A DNA stretch of 51,316 nucleotides from an uncultured Collinsella sp. (GTDB lineage: Bacteria; Actinomycetota; Coriobacteriia; Coriobacteriales; Coriobacteriaceae), in contig CAAFQK010000080.1 of the NCBI GenBank assembly GCA_900765115.1, forward strand, positions 1-51,316. The letters run 5' to 3'. Of this stretch, positions 31,080 through 40,597 are shown piece by piece (position 1 is the first letter of the stretch; each line of letters opens with the position of its first letter). A program made the translations under genes and the position numbers. The notes beneath the pieces are model-generated. The model saw nothing but the letters and a program-made list of their open reading frames with translations. It had not been told where the DNA came from and ran no database searches.

Positions 31080-31670
31080 CTAGAGGCAAGCCTCGGCGAT
31101 GCGCTTTTTGAGTTCGTCGATGCCCGCACCGGTTTGGGAGCTTGTGATGATCACGTTCTCGGCCGGGACGTTGAGCTGCTTTTTAATGGCTGCTGCCTGG
31201 CGGGCCTGCTGGGTGCGGCTGAGCTTGTCGGCTTTGGTGAGGCAGACGATAAAGTTGAATTCGTTGCCCTGCAGGTAGTCGATCATGTCATGGTCGAGCT
31301 TGCTGGGGTCGTGACGAATATCCACCAGCGACACGACCAGGTTAAAGCTGCGCTCGGAGTCAAAGAAGTCGCCGATAAGTTCTGCCCAGCGGTCACGCTC
31401 GGCCTTGGAACGACGGGCGAAACCATAGCCCGGCAGGTCGACGAAGTGCACGTCGTCAGCCTCAAAGAAGTTGATGTTGCTCGTCTTGCCCGGCGTGCTC
31501 GAAACCTTGACGAGATTCTTGCGGCCAAAAAGCTTGTTCATGATCGACGACTTGCCCACGTTGGAGCGGCCGACGAAGCTCACCTCGGGGCAGGTGGACT
31601 CGGGAATCTGCGAAACCTTGCCATAGCTGGCAACGAACTTGGCAAGCTGGTAGTTAATTGAATCGGCCAT
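31080..31670 (-). CDS. engB: ribosome biogenesis GTPase YsxC/EngB
   Basis: A 196-residue essential GTPase acting in 50S subunit assembly. G1 GRSNVGKSS (34-42), G2 region SSTPGKTSNINFF, G3 DLPGYGFARRSK, G4 TKADKL and G5 near SSQTGAGI. The length is standard. ATG 31670 was chosen over an upstream in-frame start because AGGAGTG lies just before it. Its ATG is 38 bases from the mtnN stop codon on the same strand, so the two may be cotranscribed. Confidence 0.95.
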   Translation of the reverse strand: MADSINYQLAKFVASYGKVSQIPESTCPEVSFVGRSNVGKSSIMNKLFGRKNLVKVSSTPGKTSNINFFEADDVHFVDLPGYGFARRSKAERDRWAELIGDFFDSERSFNLVVSLVDIRHDPSKLDHDMIDYLQGNEFNFIVCLTKADKLSRTQQARQAAAIKKQLNVPAENVIITSSQTGAGIDELKKRIAEACL

Positions 31671-31708
31671 GGACACTCCTTGGTCGTAGGTTCTTACAAA
31701 AGAGCGCG

Positions 31709-32449
31709 CTAATAGGTAGCAGCGATACGGCGAACGATATCGAGCGTAATGCCACTCGCGGTACGAGCATACTCGAACAGATCGAACTCGCGGTCGCAAA
31801 TCGCATCGTACGCCTCGTCACAATTATCGCTGATAGCGCGCAGCACCAGGCAATCGACACCATTTTTGGTTGCGACATGGGCAATTGCCGCGCCCTCCAT
31901 GCCAACACAATCGGCATGCGTCGCCTCGATAGCGTCGTTGCGCATGGCGGCGCCCGTCACAAAGCGGTTACCCGTGGCAATCGTGCCGACCAGGAATTGT
32001 TTGGCTCCCTCGTTCGAAGCGGCTGCATTTGTCGAAGCATCAACAAACCCACGTTCAGCAAGCACGTCGGTAGCAATCTCGACCAGCGCAGGCGTCGAGC
32101 CAAATTCCTCGAGCCCCGGTGCAGACTCGGCGATAAGCGCGGTATCGGTATCCAGATAGCGCAGGCGTTTGCCGATGACTACGTCGTCGATATGGAGCTT
32201 GGGGTTCAAACCGCCCGCGATACCCGAAAGCACAACTGCCTGCGGAGCATACTTGCTAATGAGGTGCTGTGTTGCGGCAGCGGCATTCACCGTGCCCATG
32301 CCCGCCGTTGTGGCGACAAGCGTCAGGCCGTCGAGCTCACCGTTCACAACGGTCAAGCCTGCCTCCTGTGCCTCGCAAACGTCGCTCAGCTCTTCCTTAA
32401 TCTGCATGATCTCTTTTTCGAGTGCACCGATAATCGCGATGGTAGCCAT
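31709..32449 (-). CDS. mtnN: 5'-methylthioadenosine/S-adenosylhomocysteine nucleosidase
   Basis: A 246-residue nucleosidase that splits MTA and SAH into adenine and the thio-ribose part, clearing SAM by-products. The N-terminal MATIAIIGALEKEIMQIKEEL is the family start; SGIAGGLNP and VGMEGAAIAHVA (with the catalytic Glu) and AISDNCDE (catalytic Asp) are present. An insertion near residues 125-150 makes it somewhat longer than the ~230 residues usual. ATG 32449 with GGGGAA upstream is preferred to an upstream TTG. Confidence 0.93.
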   Translation of the reverse strand: MATIAIIGALEKEIMQIKEELSDVCEAQEAGLTVVNGELDGLTLVATTAGMGTVNAAAATQHLISKYAPQAVVLSGIAGGLNPKLHIDDVVIGKRLRYLDTDTALIAESAPGLEEFGSTPALVEIATDVLAERGFVDASTNAAASNEGAKQFLVGTIATGNRFVTGAAMRNDAIEATHADCVGMEGAAIAHVATKNGVDCLVLRAISDNCDEAYDAICDREFDLFEYARTASGITLDIVRRIAATY

Positions 32450-32527
32450 GCCATTCCCCAAACCTATACGAAATTCTCAACCACGGTATGGTACCAGCAT
32501 TTTGTTTGACCTCGTCAAACGAACACG

Positions 32528-33646
32528 CTAGGCCAGCACAGCTCGCGTATCAAACAGAGCCTTTGCAATCGCAGCCGTAACCTCGCTCGAGCGATCGCTC
32601 CACGGCATCGATGTCATGATGCTCATAATGTAGGTGTCGCCATCGACATCGATGAGGCCCGCATCGCATGTCGAATAGCAACCATCCTCGCTTATCCAGC
32701 CTGCCTTGTTGCGCACCAAGGCTTGGTCGTCCGCAATGCCATCGCGAATAAACGATCGGGTCGTAGAGGTCAGAAGGCCCGATAGCCATTGCGACGTCTC
32801 GGTATCACGGCTCAAATACTCGCTCATCTCGCGCCACAACTTGGCCGAGGTGCGCGGGCAATAGGTGGGAAAATCACTCATTGAATCGAGTGCGGTATCG
32901 TAATCGATGCCAAGACTGACAATCCAATCCTCGTAACCGACACGGTCAAACGCCGCACGCAACGCGATAAACGAATCGTTGTCCGAATTAACGACCGCGG
33001 CCTCGATCAGGTCGCGCACCGTCTGCCAGCCCATGTTGTAGCCGCCATAGGTGCCAAGGGAATCATCGAGTGAGACCTGGCCCGTCTCGACCAGAGATTC
33101 GCAGACGTAGAGCACATAGAGCGCCTTATAACTGCTCGCACCGTACACCTCGACATCGGCGTTATACGTCACGCCCTTGCCACTTGACAGGTCGTAGAAC
33201 ACCACGCCCACATCGCCCAATTCCTTGGCCTGGTCAAGGGCATCTTGGAGCGCGGCGAGGCTCTCATCCTCCAGGGCGGGGATCTGGTCATCAACCAGTG
33301 AGAAGGTCTGCACGGTATCGCCTGAGGGAATATCGTTAAAGTCCGCCTTCGAAAGCCTCGTCTTGAGGCTCGCTGTCGACAGGGTTTGACTTGCGGTGGC
33401 TTTAGATTCAGAGACCTTTTTGTTTTGCGTCTGCACCGTTGACGCATCTGAGTGTGCCATTCGCTCCGACGCGTAGGTTTTGGCGGTAATTCCGAGGATA
33501 ATAACCGCCAACGTTAGCATCCCAATGGCGGCAATCTTCGTCACGCGGATGCGAGCGTCAGCGAGGCCACGCGAAGGCGTGCCCTTCGTCCCATATCTGC
33601 TGCCATGCTGCGGCACATACTCGTCCCGCGATGCGTTGTTTCGCAC
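32528..33646 (-). CDS. membrane-anchored serine hydrolase (class A beta-lactamase fold)
   Basis: 372 residues. A short cytoplasmic N-terminus and one transmembrane helix (about 37-57) are followed by a Ser/Thr/Lys-rich linker (about 60-115). The extracytoplasmic domain has penicillin-recognising motifs: S171-x-x-K174 (GASSYKAL), S221-D222-N223, and K-A-G in VRNKAGW in place of KTG. The fold fits class A beta-lactamase-like hydrolases or D,D-carboxypeptidases. The anchor and linker suggest a cell-wall role rather than a secreted lactamase; beta-lactam resistance is not shown. It starts with GTG 33646 after AGGAG. Confidence 0.85.
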   Translation of the reverse strand: MRNNASRDEYVPQHGSRYGTKGTPSRGLADARIRVTKIAAIGMLTLAVIILGITAKTYASERMAHSDASTVQTQNKKVSESKATASQTLSTASLKTRLSKADFNDIPSGDTVQTFSLVDDQIPALEDESLAALQDALDQAKELGDVGVVFYDLSSGKGVTYNADVEVYGASSYKALYVLYVCESLVETGQVSLDDSLGTYGGYNMGWQTVRDLIEAAVVNSDNDSFIALRAAFDRVGYEDWIVSLGIDYDTALDSMSDFPTYCPRTSAKLWREMSEYLSRDTETSQWLSGLLTSTTRSFIRDGIADDQALVRNKAGWISEDGCYSTCDAGLIDVDGDTYIMSIMTSMPWSDRSSEVTAAIAKALFDTRAVLA

Positions 33647-33804
33647 GTGGTCTCCTGACTGCTACCGTTCATATACGAGCAGCATAATACCGAGCAGGCA
33701 TTTCTTTCCAAAGATATTCAGCGGCGTTTAAGGTGTCTTTAAAGAAACCACAAGCGTATTTATCCATATGGCACGATTCTGTTGCGCATCTCCGCCCAAA
33801 ACGC

Positions 33805-33871
33805 AGTTGCGGTGGAATAGTTCCTATTTGGGCGGCATAAGCCGAAAAACAAGAACTATTCCACCGCAACT
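33805..33871. repeat. 67-nt palindromic repeat, copy 3
   Basis: Arms AGTTGCGGTGGAATAGTTCC/ AAGAACTATTCCACCGCAACT; the loop includes GGGCGGCATAAGCCG. Same total length as the other two copies. The 307-base gap 33647-33953 holds no gene. Confidence 0.9.
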
Positions 33872-33907
33872 TGACAGGGCTCTTTGGCAATCAACTTGAT
33901 GCCCAGG

Positions 33908-33940
33908 GGCACTCATTTAAGTCTGTCCCCAATGAGTGCC
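33908..33940 (-). terminator. hairpin after pflA
   Basis: GGCACTCATT and AATGAGTGCC, a perfect 10-bp stem with a 13-base loop, 14 bases downstream of the pflA stop codon on its strand. No clear T tract. Confidence 0.5.
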
Positions 33941-33953
33941 TGAAAATGGCTCG

Positions 33954-34772
33954 CTAGCCGATGGCGTTTTTGAGTTCCGCGCGGCGCTTTTTCATGCCCG
34001 TCATGACGGCGTTGCGTAGCTCGGGCATGCGCGCGGTATCCATCTGGGGCACGCCCTCGAGCTTATAGGGAATCCCCAGCTGCTCATACTTGACGACACC
34101 CATCGTGTGATACGGCAGCATCTCCAGGCCGACCACGTTATGCCACGGAGCAATCAAGCGACCGAGCGCCTCGCACTCCTCCACCGTATCGGTAATGCCG
34201 GGCACCACCACATGGCGAATAACAACCTTAATCTTGCGACGGGCAAGCTCATCACCAAACGCCAGAATACGTGCGGGATCGCAACCGGTCAGCTTTTTAT
34301 GCTCGACGGGATCGGCGTGTTTAATGTCGAGCAGCACCATATCGGTCTCGTTGAGTACGGCATCGAACTTCTCAGGATGCGCGGGATCGAACGCATAGCC
34401 GCAGCTATCCAAGCAGGTATGCACGCGGCCGTCGGGGTTATTGTGCATGGCGCGGAACAGGTCGGCTAAAAACGCGGGCTGCAGGAGCGGCTCGCCGCCG
34501 GACACCGTAATACCGCCGCTGCGGTAAAACTCATGGTTGCTCTGGAACTCGTCCATCAGGTGCTCGACGGTCACCATGGTGCCGCCGTTAACCGACCAGG
34601 TGTCGGGGTTGTGGCAATACGCACAGCGCATGGGGCAGCCCTGAACAAACACCACGAAGCGGATGCCGGGTCCATCGACCGTTCCCATCGTCTCAATCGA
34701 ATGCACGCGGCCCAGGGCAAACGCAGAGTCCTCGGGACGAGCGTCTACACCCTCGAGCGTCATCTCAGCCAT
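33954..34772 (-). CDS. pflA: pyruvate formate-lyase activating enzyme
   Basis: A 272-residue radical SAM activase that abstracts the glycyl hydrogen of pyruvate formate-lyase. The N-terminal signature GRVHSIETMGTVDGPGIRFV is followed by the cluster motif Cys46-x3-Cys50-x2-Cys53 (CPMRCAYCHNP) and SGGEPLLQ. Length and motifs match PflA closely. It is not next to the lyase genes, which lie about 7.5 kb away (42011-44399) on the same strand. ATG 34772 is used; ATG 34763 is also possible, as no strong RBS decides between them. Given the split lyase here, its target Gly lies on the separate 83-residue protein. Confidence 0.93.
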   Translation of the reverse strand: MAEMTLEGVDARPEDSAFALGRVHSIETMGTVDGPGIRFVVFVQGCPMRCAYCHNPDTWSVNGGTMVTVEHLMDEFQSNHEFYRSGGITVSGGEPLLQPAFLADLFRAMHNNPDGRVHTCLDSCGYAFDPAHPEKFDAVLNETDMVLLDIKHADPVEHKKLTGCDPARILAFGDELARRKIKVVIRHVVVPGITDTVEECEALGRLIAPWHNVVGLEMLPYHTMGVVKYEQLGIPYKLEGVPQMDTARMPELRNAVMTGMKKRRAELKNAIG

Positions 34773-34958
34773 TCCCGCTACCTTGCCTCTCTTTGATTTT
34801 AGCTACATAAATGCCAGAATCATTCTAGCCCATACGCATGATGGCGAAACGGTTTAGCGGTCAATTGGGTTGTCCTATTTGACCCTACGCAAGAGCGACG
34901 AGAAGGTTGTCGCAACCCGCCCGCCGCCGAGGCAATAGAAATCGATAGATGCCAGGCC

Positions 34959-35813
34959 TTACGCCTTAAGCGTGAGCACCGCACCGAAGGCGGTCGGGCC
35001 GCAATGGCTCGAGATGACACCGCCGACCTGAGTCCAGGTAACGTCTTTAAAGCCCAGGTCGTGCGCATAGACTTCCATGTCGTCGCGCAGCTCCTGGGAA
35101 AGGCCTACCGAATACGCCAGGCCAATGTGCGAGTAGTCAATCTCGCCCTTCGCAACCATGTGGTCAATAAAGGCGCGGGCGCACTTGAGCATAGAGCCGC
35201 GGAACTTCTTGGTCGCCACGAACTTGCCGCCCGTTACCTCAATGCAGGGCTTAATCTTGAGCAGATGGGCACCGAGGAATGCCACGTTGGACAGACGACC
35301 GCCCGCCTTAAGGAACGCAAGGTCGGTAGGAACAAAGCCCAACAGCACGCGGTCCATGACGGAATTCGTAAAAGCAAAGATCTCGTCGACGGTGGCATCG
35401 GGGTGAGCCTCGATGTATTTGGCGGTCTCGACGACAACGAGCGACTGGCCCACCGAGACAAAACGCGTGTCCATGGAGTAGACGTAGTCGCGACCCTTGG
35501 CGGCGATCTTCGATGATTGATGCGAGCAGGTCGTGACCTCGGAGTACGCGAGATGCAAAATGGTCGCGTCGGGCTGCTCGGCATGAATGCGGTCATACAC
35601 GTGAGCAAAATCCGCCGGCGCACAGCCACTGGTCTTGGGCATCACGCCAAACTCATTGCAGCGTGAATAAATCTCGAGCGGATCAATCGAGCCGTCCTCG
35701 ACGGTCTCGTCGCCAATCGTGACATGCATGGGCACGCGCACGATGCCGTAGCGTTCGCAGAGCTCTGGCGTCACATCCGAACCAGATTCAACCACGATTA
35801 CGTACTTGCCCAT
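34959..35813 (-). CDS. DegV family fatty-acid-binding protein
   Basis: A 284-residue soluble DegV/FakB-type protein, which in known cases binds a fatty acid and presents it to a FakA kinase. The N-terminal strand-loop IVVESGSDVTPELCERYGI, the KTSGCAPADFAHVYDRI segment (with the Thr-Ser that contacts the carboxylate), and the late segment GGRLSNVAFLGAHLLKIKPCIEV are typical. The start ATG 35813 gives a normal N-terminus; an upstream in-frame extension of 35 residues looks spurious. No FakA gene is visible in the window. The 186 bases between it and pflA hold no gene. Confidence 0.9.
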   Translation of the reverse strand: MGKYVIVVESGSDVTPELCERYGIVRVPMHVTIGDETVEDGSIDPLEIYSRCNEFGVMPKTSGCAPADFAHVYDRIHAEQPDATILHLAYSEVTTCSHQSSKIAAKGRDYVYSMDTRFVSVGQSLVVVETAKYIEAHPDATVDEIFAFTNSVMDRVLLGFVPTDLAFLKAGGRLSNVAFLGAHLLKIKPCIEVTGGKFVATKKFRGSMLKCARAFIDHMVAKGEIDYSHIGLAYSVGLSQELRDDMEVYAHDLGFKDVTWTQVGGVISSHCGPTAFGAVLTLKA

Positions 35814-35899
35814 TCTTATCACGACCCATCTCGACGTTGGTTTTTTAATATATGACGCACGTCCGCCGTCCTGCTGCAGAACGGCCTCCAAGCGCCAAA

Positions 35900-35938
35900 G
35901 AGACGCCGTCCCTTGCACACAACAAAGGACAGCGTCTC
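35900..35938 (-). terminator. terminator downstream of sucrose operon
   Basis: GAGACGC-x-GTCC... pairs with GGAC-x-GCGTCTC, followed on the minus strand by TTTGG. It lies about 150 bases after the scrB stop codon; bases 35939-36090 contain no gene. Confidence 0.6.
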
Positions 35939-36090
35939 CCTGGAAAACTCCGTGCTAACCTGAGATTCTACACGGTTTATTACTAAGTGTTACTTACTCC
36001 GCAAACGGTCGCTATACGCGATAAACGGTAGTTGGCCGCGGCAACTGCGATTCATTTCGCCCAGCAAGTCCAATCGTGCCCCATGCACGG

Positions 36091-37533
36091 TTAATGCGCG
36101 AGGCGGTAGAAATCCATCGACGCCGCACCCTCGGCATGCAACCCCATCGCCGAAACCGCCGGCGAATAGGTACGGCTCGTAAGTGCCGCCTCGCCGCCAT
36201 TTGCAAAAATCTCGACCATCGTAGTGTCCGAAAGCACGCGCAGGTCGCGAAGCTCGCTGAGCTCGATCGACCTCTGGTCGCGCCCATAGCCTTCGTCACC
36301 CATGTCGAGGGTAAGCATCCCGTCTGCATAGCGCACAAAGACACCCTTGCGAATCTCGAGCTCGACCATCTTGGCGCCCTCACAGGAAACCACAAGATCA
36401 AACAGGCGGCCCGGCTCCTCAACGGTTTCACCGCCTGTCGCGCGAACGCAGTCGCCGCGCATCCTCTCAATCTCGTGCGCCGGCTGCTGGCAGAGCTTAC
36501 CATCGCGCATGCTCAGCTCTCGCGGCACCGTCAACGCGCACTGCCACCCGCGCGCCACCGTCGGGTTTTCTGCCGTCGCATCGGGGCAACCCGACCATCC
36601 GATCATCAAACGCCGGCCTGCAGCATCCTCAAAGGACTGCGGAGCATAGAAATCAAAACCGGCATCGACCATCGGGGGCATGCCCTGCCCGACGATTTTA
36701 AAGCTCGGCGCCTCCCAATCGGCCTCGATAGGGAACCACACGCACTGATGCGGATTGCGGTAACGCCAACCATCGGCAGGCACACCCTGCGGACAGCAAA
36801 CGAGAATAAGCTCGCCATCGAGCTCAAACAGATCGGGGCACTCCCACATAAAGCCAAAGTTCTCGTCCAGCTCAATGCGCGTCGCATAGCTCCAGACCCC
36901 TAAATCACGCGAAGTATAGACAAGCACGCAGCCACGGTCGTCTTTCGTACGAGCGCCCAGAACCATGTAGTAGATACCATCGTGCTCAAGGATCTTGGGG
37001 TCGCGCACGTGCGTACCGATATCGTCGGGGTAATCGACTGGTCCAACAGCCATGCGCTTCTCGCCCAATTCGTCGGGATTCTCGGCAACCATATGAATCT
37101 GGTTTTGCTCACGGCCCGTCAACACGTAGTCGTAATCATCGCGGTCAAAATGCTTGACGTTGCCGGTATAGAAGTAGTGAATCTTGCCATCACGTACAAA
37201 GGCAGAACCAGAATACGCTCCGCTCGAATCCAAATCGGAATCGGGGAACAGCACGGGGCCGTGATTCTCGTACGTCACAAAATCCTTTGTCGTCAGATGG
37301 TTCCAAAGCACTGGACCGCCATGCGCAGCATCGAAAGGATCGTATTGATGATAGATGTGATACGTATCACCAATCTGAACCAAACCGTTGGGGTCGTTGA
37401 GCCAGCCAAGCTCAGGCTCCACATGGAACAGAAGCCTATCGGGGTCGGACGCGATGCGAGCCGCCGTCTCATCCTGTCCGGCACGCCACTGCTCATAGTC
37501 CGCGCGTGTCACCTTGTTTTTTTGATTTAACAT
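36091..37533 (-). CDS. scrB: sucrose-6-phosphate hydrolase (GH32)
   Basis: A 480-residue GH32 enzyme that splits sucrose 6-phosphate delivered by the PTS into glucose 6-phosphate and fructose. The nucleophile Asp47 lies in WLNDPNG, the transition-state Asp in HVRDPK, and the acid-base Glu in WECPDLF. The N-terminal FHVEPELGWLNDPNG and the C-terminal beta-sandwich (VEIFANGGEAALTSR) are standard. It is the last gene of the three-gene sucrose operon, 101 bases after scrA, with a hairpin between the two. No signal peptide, so intracellular. Confidence 0.95.
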   Translation of the reverse strand: MLNQKNKVTRADYEQWRAGQDETAARIASDPDRLLFHVEPELGWLNDPNGLVQIGDTYHIYHQYDPFDAAHGGPVLWNHLTTKDFVTYENHGPVLFPDSDLDSSGAYSGSAFVRDGKIHYFYTGNVKHFDRDDYDYVLTGREQNQIHMVAENPDELGEKRMAVGPVDYPDDIGTHVRDPKILEHDGIYYMVLGARTKDDRGCVLVYTSRDLGVWSYATRIELDENFGFMWECPDLFELDGELILVCCPQGVPADGWRYRNPHQCVWFPIEADWEAPSFKIVGQGMPPMVDAGFDFYAPQSFEDAAGRRLMIGWSGCPDATAENPTVARGWQCALTVPRELSMRDGKLCQQPAHEIERMRGDCVRATGGETVEEPGRLFDLVVSCEGAKMVELEIRKGVFVRYADGMLTLDMGDEGYGRDQRSIELSELRDLRVLSDTTMVEIFANGGEAALTSRTYSPAVSAMGLHAEGAASMDFYRLAH

Positions 37534-37557
37534 CGCCGTTGACTTTCTCGTCTATGG

Positions 37558-37596
37558 GGAAGGACGCTCGACTCACACGAGTCGAACGCCCTTCCT
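37558..37596 (-). terminator. intercistronic hairpin between scrA and scrB
   Basis: GGGAAGGACG-x2-CGACTC-ACAC-GAGTCG-x2-CGCCCTTCC, a 15-bp interrupted stem. It could reduce scrB relative to scrA expression or protect the upstream message. Confidence 0.65.
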
Positions 37597-37634
37597 CAAA
37601 TGGACTTATCCGCACATTGCACTGAATGGCTCAA

Positions 37635-39086
37635 CTAGAAGCTGACATCGAAGCCAGCGCCAGCGCCCTCTTCATCGGTGGTCGGCACGCCCTTTGCCTT
37701 GTTGTAGGCAAAGATCAAGACGATCGGCACGATAAAGGCGATGAGATTGCCAGCCACATACCACACGAGGGTCTCGGGCGTGACGATGAGCAGGCCAAGC
37801 ACGCCGGTCAGACCCTGACCGATAGCGCGCACCTCAAAGAGCTTGACGAAGGCACCGCCGCAGCCTGCACCGATGCATGCGCAGATGAACGGAATGATCG
37901 AATAGCGCATGTTTGCAGCAAAGATAGCGGGCTCGGAGATTCCGACCAGCGTCGGGATAAAGGACGACATGCAGATGTTGCGCTCTTTGGAGTGCTTCTT
38001 GTGAATGAGGTACATACCGATGGCGCCGCCGCCCTGGGCGATGATGGAAACCGACCAGATGGCCTGGATGTAGTTGAAGCCAGTCGTGGCAACAAGGTTT
38101 GCCTCGATACCCTGGATGAACTGATGCGTACCGGTAACGACGAGCGGCTGCAGGAACGCGGCGAAGACAAAGGCACCAAAGACGCCCATCCTGTTGTACA
38201 GGATATCGATTACGCCGGCGAGGACGTCACCGATCAGGTTACCGAGCGGGCCGAACACGGTGAACAGGGCGACGTTAGCAAGAATCAGGGTAACGGTCGG
38301 GACAAAGACGAACGAAACGACCTCGGGGATGTACTTCTGGGCAATCTTTTCGACCTTGGCCATAAACCAGGCGGTCAGAATTGCAGGGAACACGCCGCCC
38401 TGGAAAGCAACCATGGGAATGGAGAGCGGACCAAAGTTCCAGTACTCAGCACCCGTCGGGTCCATAACGAACGTGTTGCGGTTCATAAGGCTCGGGTGAA
38501 CCATGACGATACCGACGAGGATGCCCAGGATCGGGTTACCGCCAAAACGCTTGACTGCGCTGTACATAACCAGGACAGGCAGGTAGTCGAACGTGGTGGC
38601 GATAATGGCAAAGAAGCTTGCGAGGTTCTTGAGGAACTCGCTGTGATCGGCGAGGCTGCCCTCCATGCCAAAGAGGCCGTTGGCAACGATCAACGACTTA
38701 AGGCCGATGATGATTGCAGCGCCGACGAAGGCGGGAATGATGGGGATAAAGATGTCCGAGAATACCTTGAGGACCGAGAAGAACTTGCCCTTCTTGTCCG
38801 CCTCGGCGCCCTTGACCTCGGAAGCACTGATCTCCTTAACGCCCGTCAGAGCCATAAACTCATCGTAAACCTTGTTGACGGTACCGGTACCGAAGATGAT
38901 CATGAGCTGGCCGCTGTTGTACAGCACGCCCTTGACGCCATCGATGTTCTCGAGCTCGGCCTTGTTGTATTTGCTCGTATCCTTGAGCACCAGACGCAGA
39001 CGGGTCACGCAATGCGTGGCGCCCTCGATGTTCTCCAGTCCGCCGACGTTGTCGACGACTTGCTGGGACACTGCCTTGTAGTCCAT
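37635..39086 (-). CDS. scrA: sucrose-specific PTS EIIBC component
   Basis: About 483 residues. The EIIB domain (1-90) has the phosphorylated Cys26 in ATHCVTRLRLVL. An interdomain linker leads to the EIIC membrane domain of about ten helices (KVFSDIFIPIIPAFVGAAI onwards), with the substrate-binding GISEPAIF motif. It transports and phosphorylates sucrose. No EIIA domain is fused, so a separate EIIA-Glc type protein must donate phosphate. ATG 39086 is preceded by GGAGAGG; an ATG four codons upstream is possible but too close to its RBS. It lies between two GH32 genes. Confidence 0.93.
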   Translation of the reverse strand: MDYKAVSQQVVDNVGGLENIEGATHCVTRLRLVLKDTSKYNKAELENIDGVKGVLYNSGQLMIIFGTGTVNKVYDEFMALTGVKEISASEVKGAEADKKGKFFSVLKVFSDIFIPIIPAFVGAAIIIGLKSLIVANGLFGMEGSLADHSEFLKNLASFFAIIATTFDYLPVLVMYSAVKRFGGNPILGILVGIVMVHPSLMNRNTFVMDPTGAEYWNFGPLSIPMVAFQGGVFPAILTAWFMAKVEKIAQKYIPEVVSFVFVPTVTLILANVALFTVFGPLGNLIGDVLAGVIDILYNRMGVFGAFVFAAFLQPLVVTGTHQFIQGIEANLVATTGFNYIQAIWSVSIIAQGGGAIGMYLIHKKHSKERNICMSSFIPTLVGISEPAIFAANMRYSIIPFICACIGAGCGGAFVKLFEVRAIGQGLTGVLGLLIVTPETLVWYVAGNLIAFIVPIVLIFAYNKAKGVPTTDEEGAGAGFDVSF

Positions 39087-39131
39087 GTTCCTCTCCATTC
39101 CTTTTCTAAATCATAAAACGGTTCGTTGCCG

Positions 39132-40514
39132 CTACAGAGACGCGATCGTTGCGTTTGCGCACTTGAGCGCACCGTCGGTGACGGTAAGCGCCACACCCTG
39201 GCCCTGCTTGTTGCAGAAGCGAGCGTTGAGCGCAACATCATCGACAAAGATGGTCGCGATGTCGTCGTCGACGACCAGACGCACATGGTGAGTGCCCTCG
39301 CCCTTAAAGAACAACGGACGCTCGAGGCCCATGTTGTTGACCTGGAACCACGGGTACTGGGGAGCCGGCGTGAACTCGAGCTTGCCCTCGCGCAGGTTGG
39401 CGCGGAACTCATAGGCAAGACCGGTCTCGGCGTCCTCAGCGAACTTGACCGAGAAGCCGGCAGCGTTACCGCCGAGCTCAATGTCGGCATCGAGCAAGTA
39501 GGTGGAGCCGGCATCCGCGGCGAGCACCTGCTCGACCTTGCCCGACTCGCAGGAAAGCTCAAAGGTCTCGACAGCCTTGCCCTCGCCAAAGGCGCCAAGC
39601 ATGCTGTCGGGGAGCTTGGTGCCGAGCGTTCCGTCGGCACGCTGAACGATCTCGAGGGGCATAAAGGTGCCACCCCACAGGTAAGAGCTGGGGTCGCCGC
39701 CCTCGTCACGCGTAGGAACCCAACCAAAGAGAACGCGGCGCTCGCCGTCAAATGCGGTACGCGCGGCATAGTACGCGCGGCCATCGAAGGAATCGTCCGC
39801 AGGAGTGATCCAAGGACCGTTGATAGAGCGAGACATGCGGTAACGGGTCTTGTTGCCATCACTGTACTCGGAGAACACCAGATACCACCAGTCGCCCATC
39901 TTAAAGAGATCAGGCATCTCGAACATGGTGTACAGGCCCGGATTCCACCAGTCGCCCTGGAACTCCCAGGTATCCAGGTCCTTGGAGGTGAACTTGACCA
40001 GACGACCGGTCATCAGACGCTTGTCCTCGCCCACACGCGTGCCGAGGATGAGCATGTACTCTTCGTTCTCCTCATCCCAAAGCACAAAGGGATCGCGCCA
40101 GTTGCGGTCATCGTAACCCTCCTGGGGCGGAAGCAGCGTCTCGGCGATGTTCTTCTCCCACTTGACGGCGTCGTCACTCGTTGCGTGAAGAAGAACCTGC
40201 TTCATCAAGCGTGCCTTGACCTTATCGCGATTGCAACCAGTGTAGAGCGCATGGTACTTGTCGCCCACCTTAAACACCGTGCCGGCATAAACATACTGGT
40301 CGACTTCCTCGTCGCCGCCACGCTCAAGGCTCTCGCCAAAGTCTTTGTAATTGACGAAGTCCTTGGTTGTCGCGAGTGCCCAGCCAAACGGCTCTCCGAA
40401 AGGTCCGGGGTTTCGCGTGTCACGCTGATGATAGAGATAGAACGTGCCGTCCTCGCCGTACGGCATGATGTCGCCTACCCAAATTCCCTCAGGCTGGTAA
40501 TACACCTTGTGCAT
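39132..40514 (-). CDS. divergent GH32 family glycosidase
   Basis: A 460-residue intracellular protein with GH32 five-blade propeller motifs in altered form: Asp15 in VGDIMPYGEDGTFYLYH replaces WLNDPNG, RDPF is present in NWRDPFVLW, and the acid-base Glu sits in FEMPDLF. The C-terminal half carries a beta-sandwich (VVDDDIATIFVDDVALNARF). It is the first gene of the operon, before scrA and scrB, so it likely acts on a sucrose-related or fructo-oligosaccharide substrate, but the altered nucleophile region leaves specificity open. RBS AGAAAGGAAG precedes ATG 40514. Confidence 0.85.
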   Translation of the reverse strand: MHKVYYQPEGIWVGDIMPYGEDGTFYLYHQRDTRNPGPFGEPFGWALATTKDFVNYKDFGESLERGGDEEVDQYVYAGTVFKVGDKYHALYTGCNRDKVKARLMKQVLLHATSDDAVKWEKNIAETLLPPQEGYDDRNWRDPFVLWDEENEEYMLILGTRVGEDKRLMTGRLVKFTSKDLDTWEFQGDWWNPGLYTMFEMPDLFKMGDWWYLVFSEYSDGNKTRYRMSRSINGPWITPADDSFDGRAYYAARTAFDGERRVLFGWVPTRDEGGDPSSYLWGGTFMPLEIVQRADGTLGTKLPDSMLGAFGEGKAVETFELSCESGKVEQVLAADAGSTYLLDADIELGGNAAGFSVKFAEDAETGLAYEFRANLREGKLEFTPAPQYPWFQVNNMGLERPLFFKGEGTHHVRLVVDDDIATIFVDDVALNARFCNKQGQGVALTVTDGALKCANATIASL

Positions 40515-40563
40515 CCGAGACTTCCTTTCTCACGAGATACTAACTCGGTACAACTGCAAGATA

Positions 40564-40597
40564 TGTCAATCGTTTTCATATGTCAAACGTTTTCATA
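40564..40597 (-). promoter_or_regulatory. tandem LacI-type operators and promoter of sucrose operon
   Basis: Two adjacent 17-bp copies, TGTCAATCGTTTTCATA (40564) and TGTCAAACGTTTTCATA (40581), differ at one base. Read on the minus strand they supply TTGACA, 17 bases, TATCTT. A related word (CAAACGGTTGACATATG) lies near 40630. A LacI dimer here would block the -35 box. Confidence 0.75.

Noticed and set aside
32528..33646. Calling the serine hydrolase a beta-lactamase resistance gene
   Set aside because: SxxK and SDN motifs fit the fold, but KAG replaces KTG and the long membrane anchor plus linker suggest a cell-wall enzyme; resistance is not supported.
37626..39116. 496-codon plus-strand frame opposite scrA
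   Set aside because: Composition dominated by His, Asp, Glu and Gln with no domain; it is the mirror of a well-supported PTS gene.
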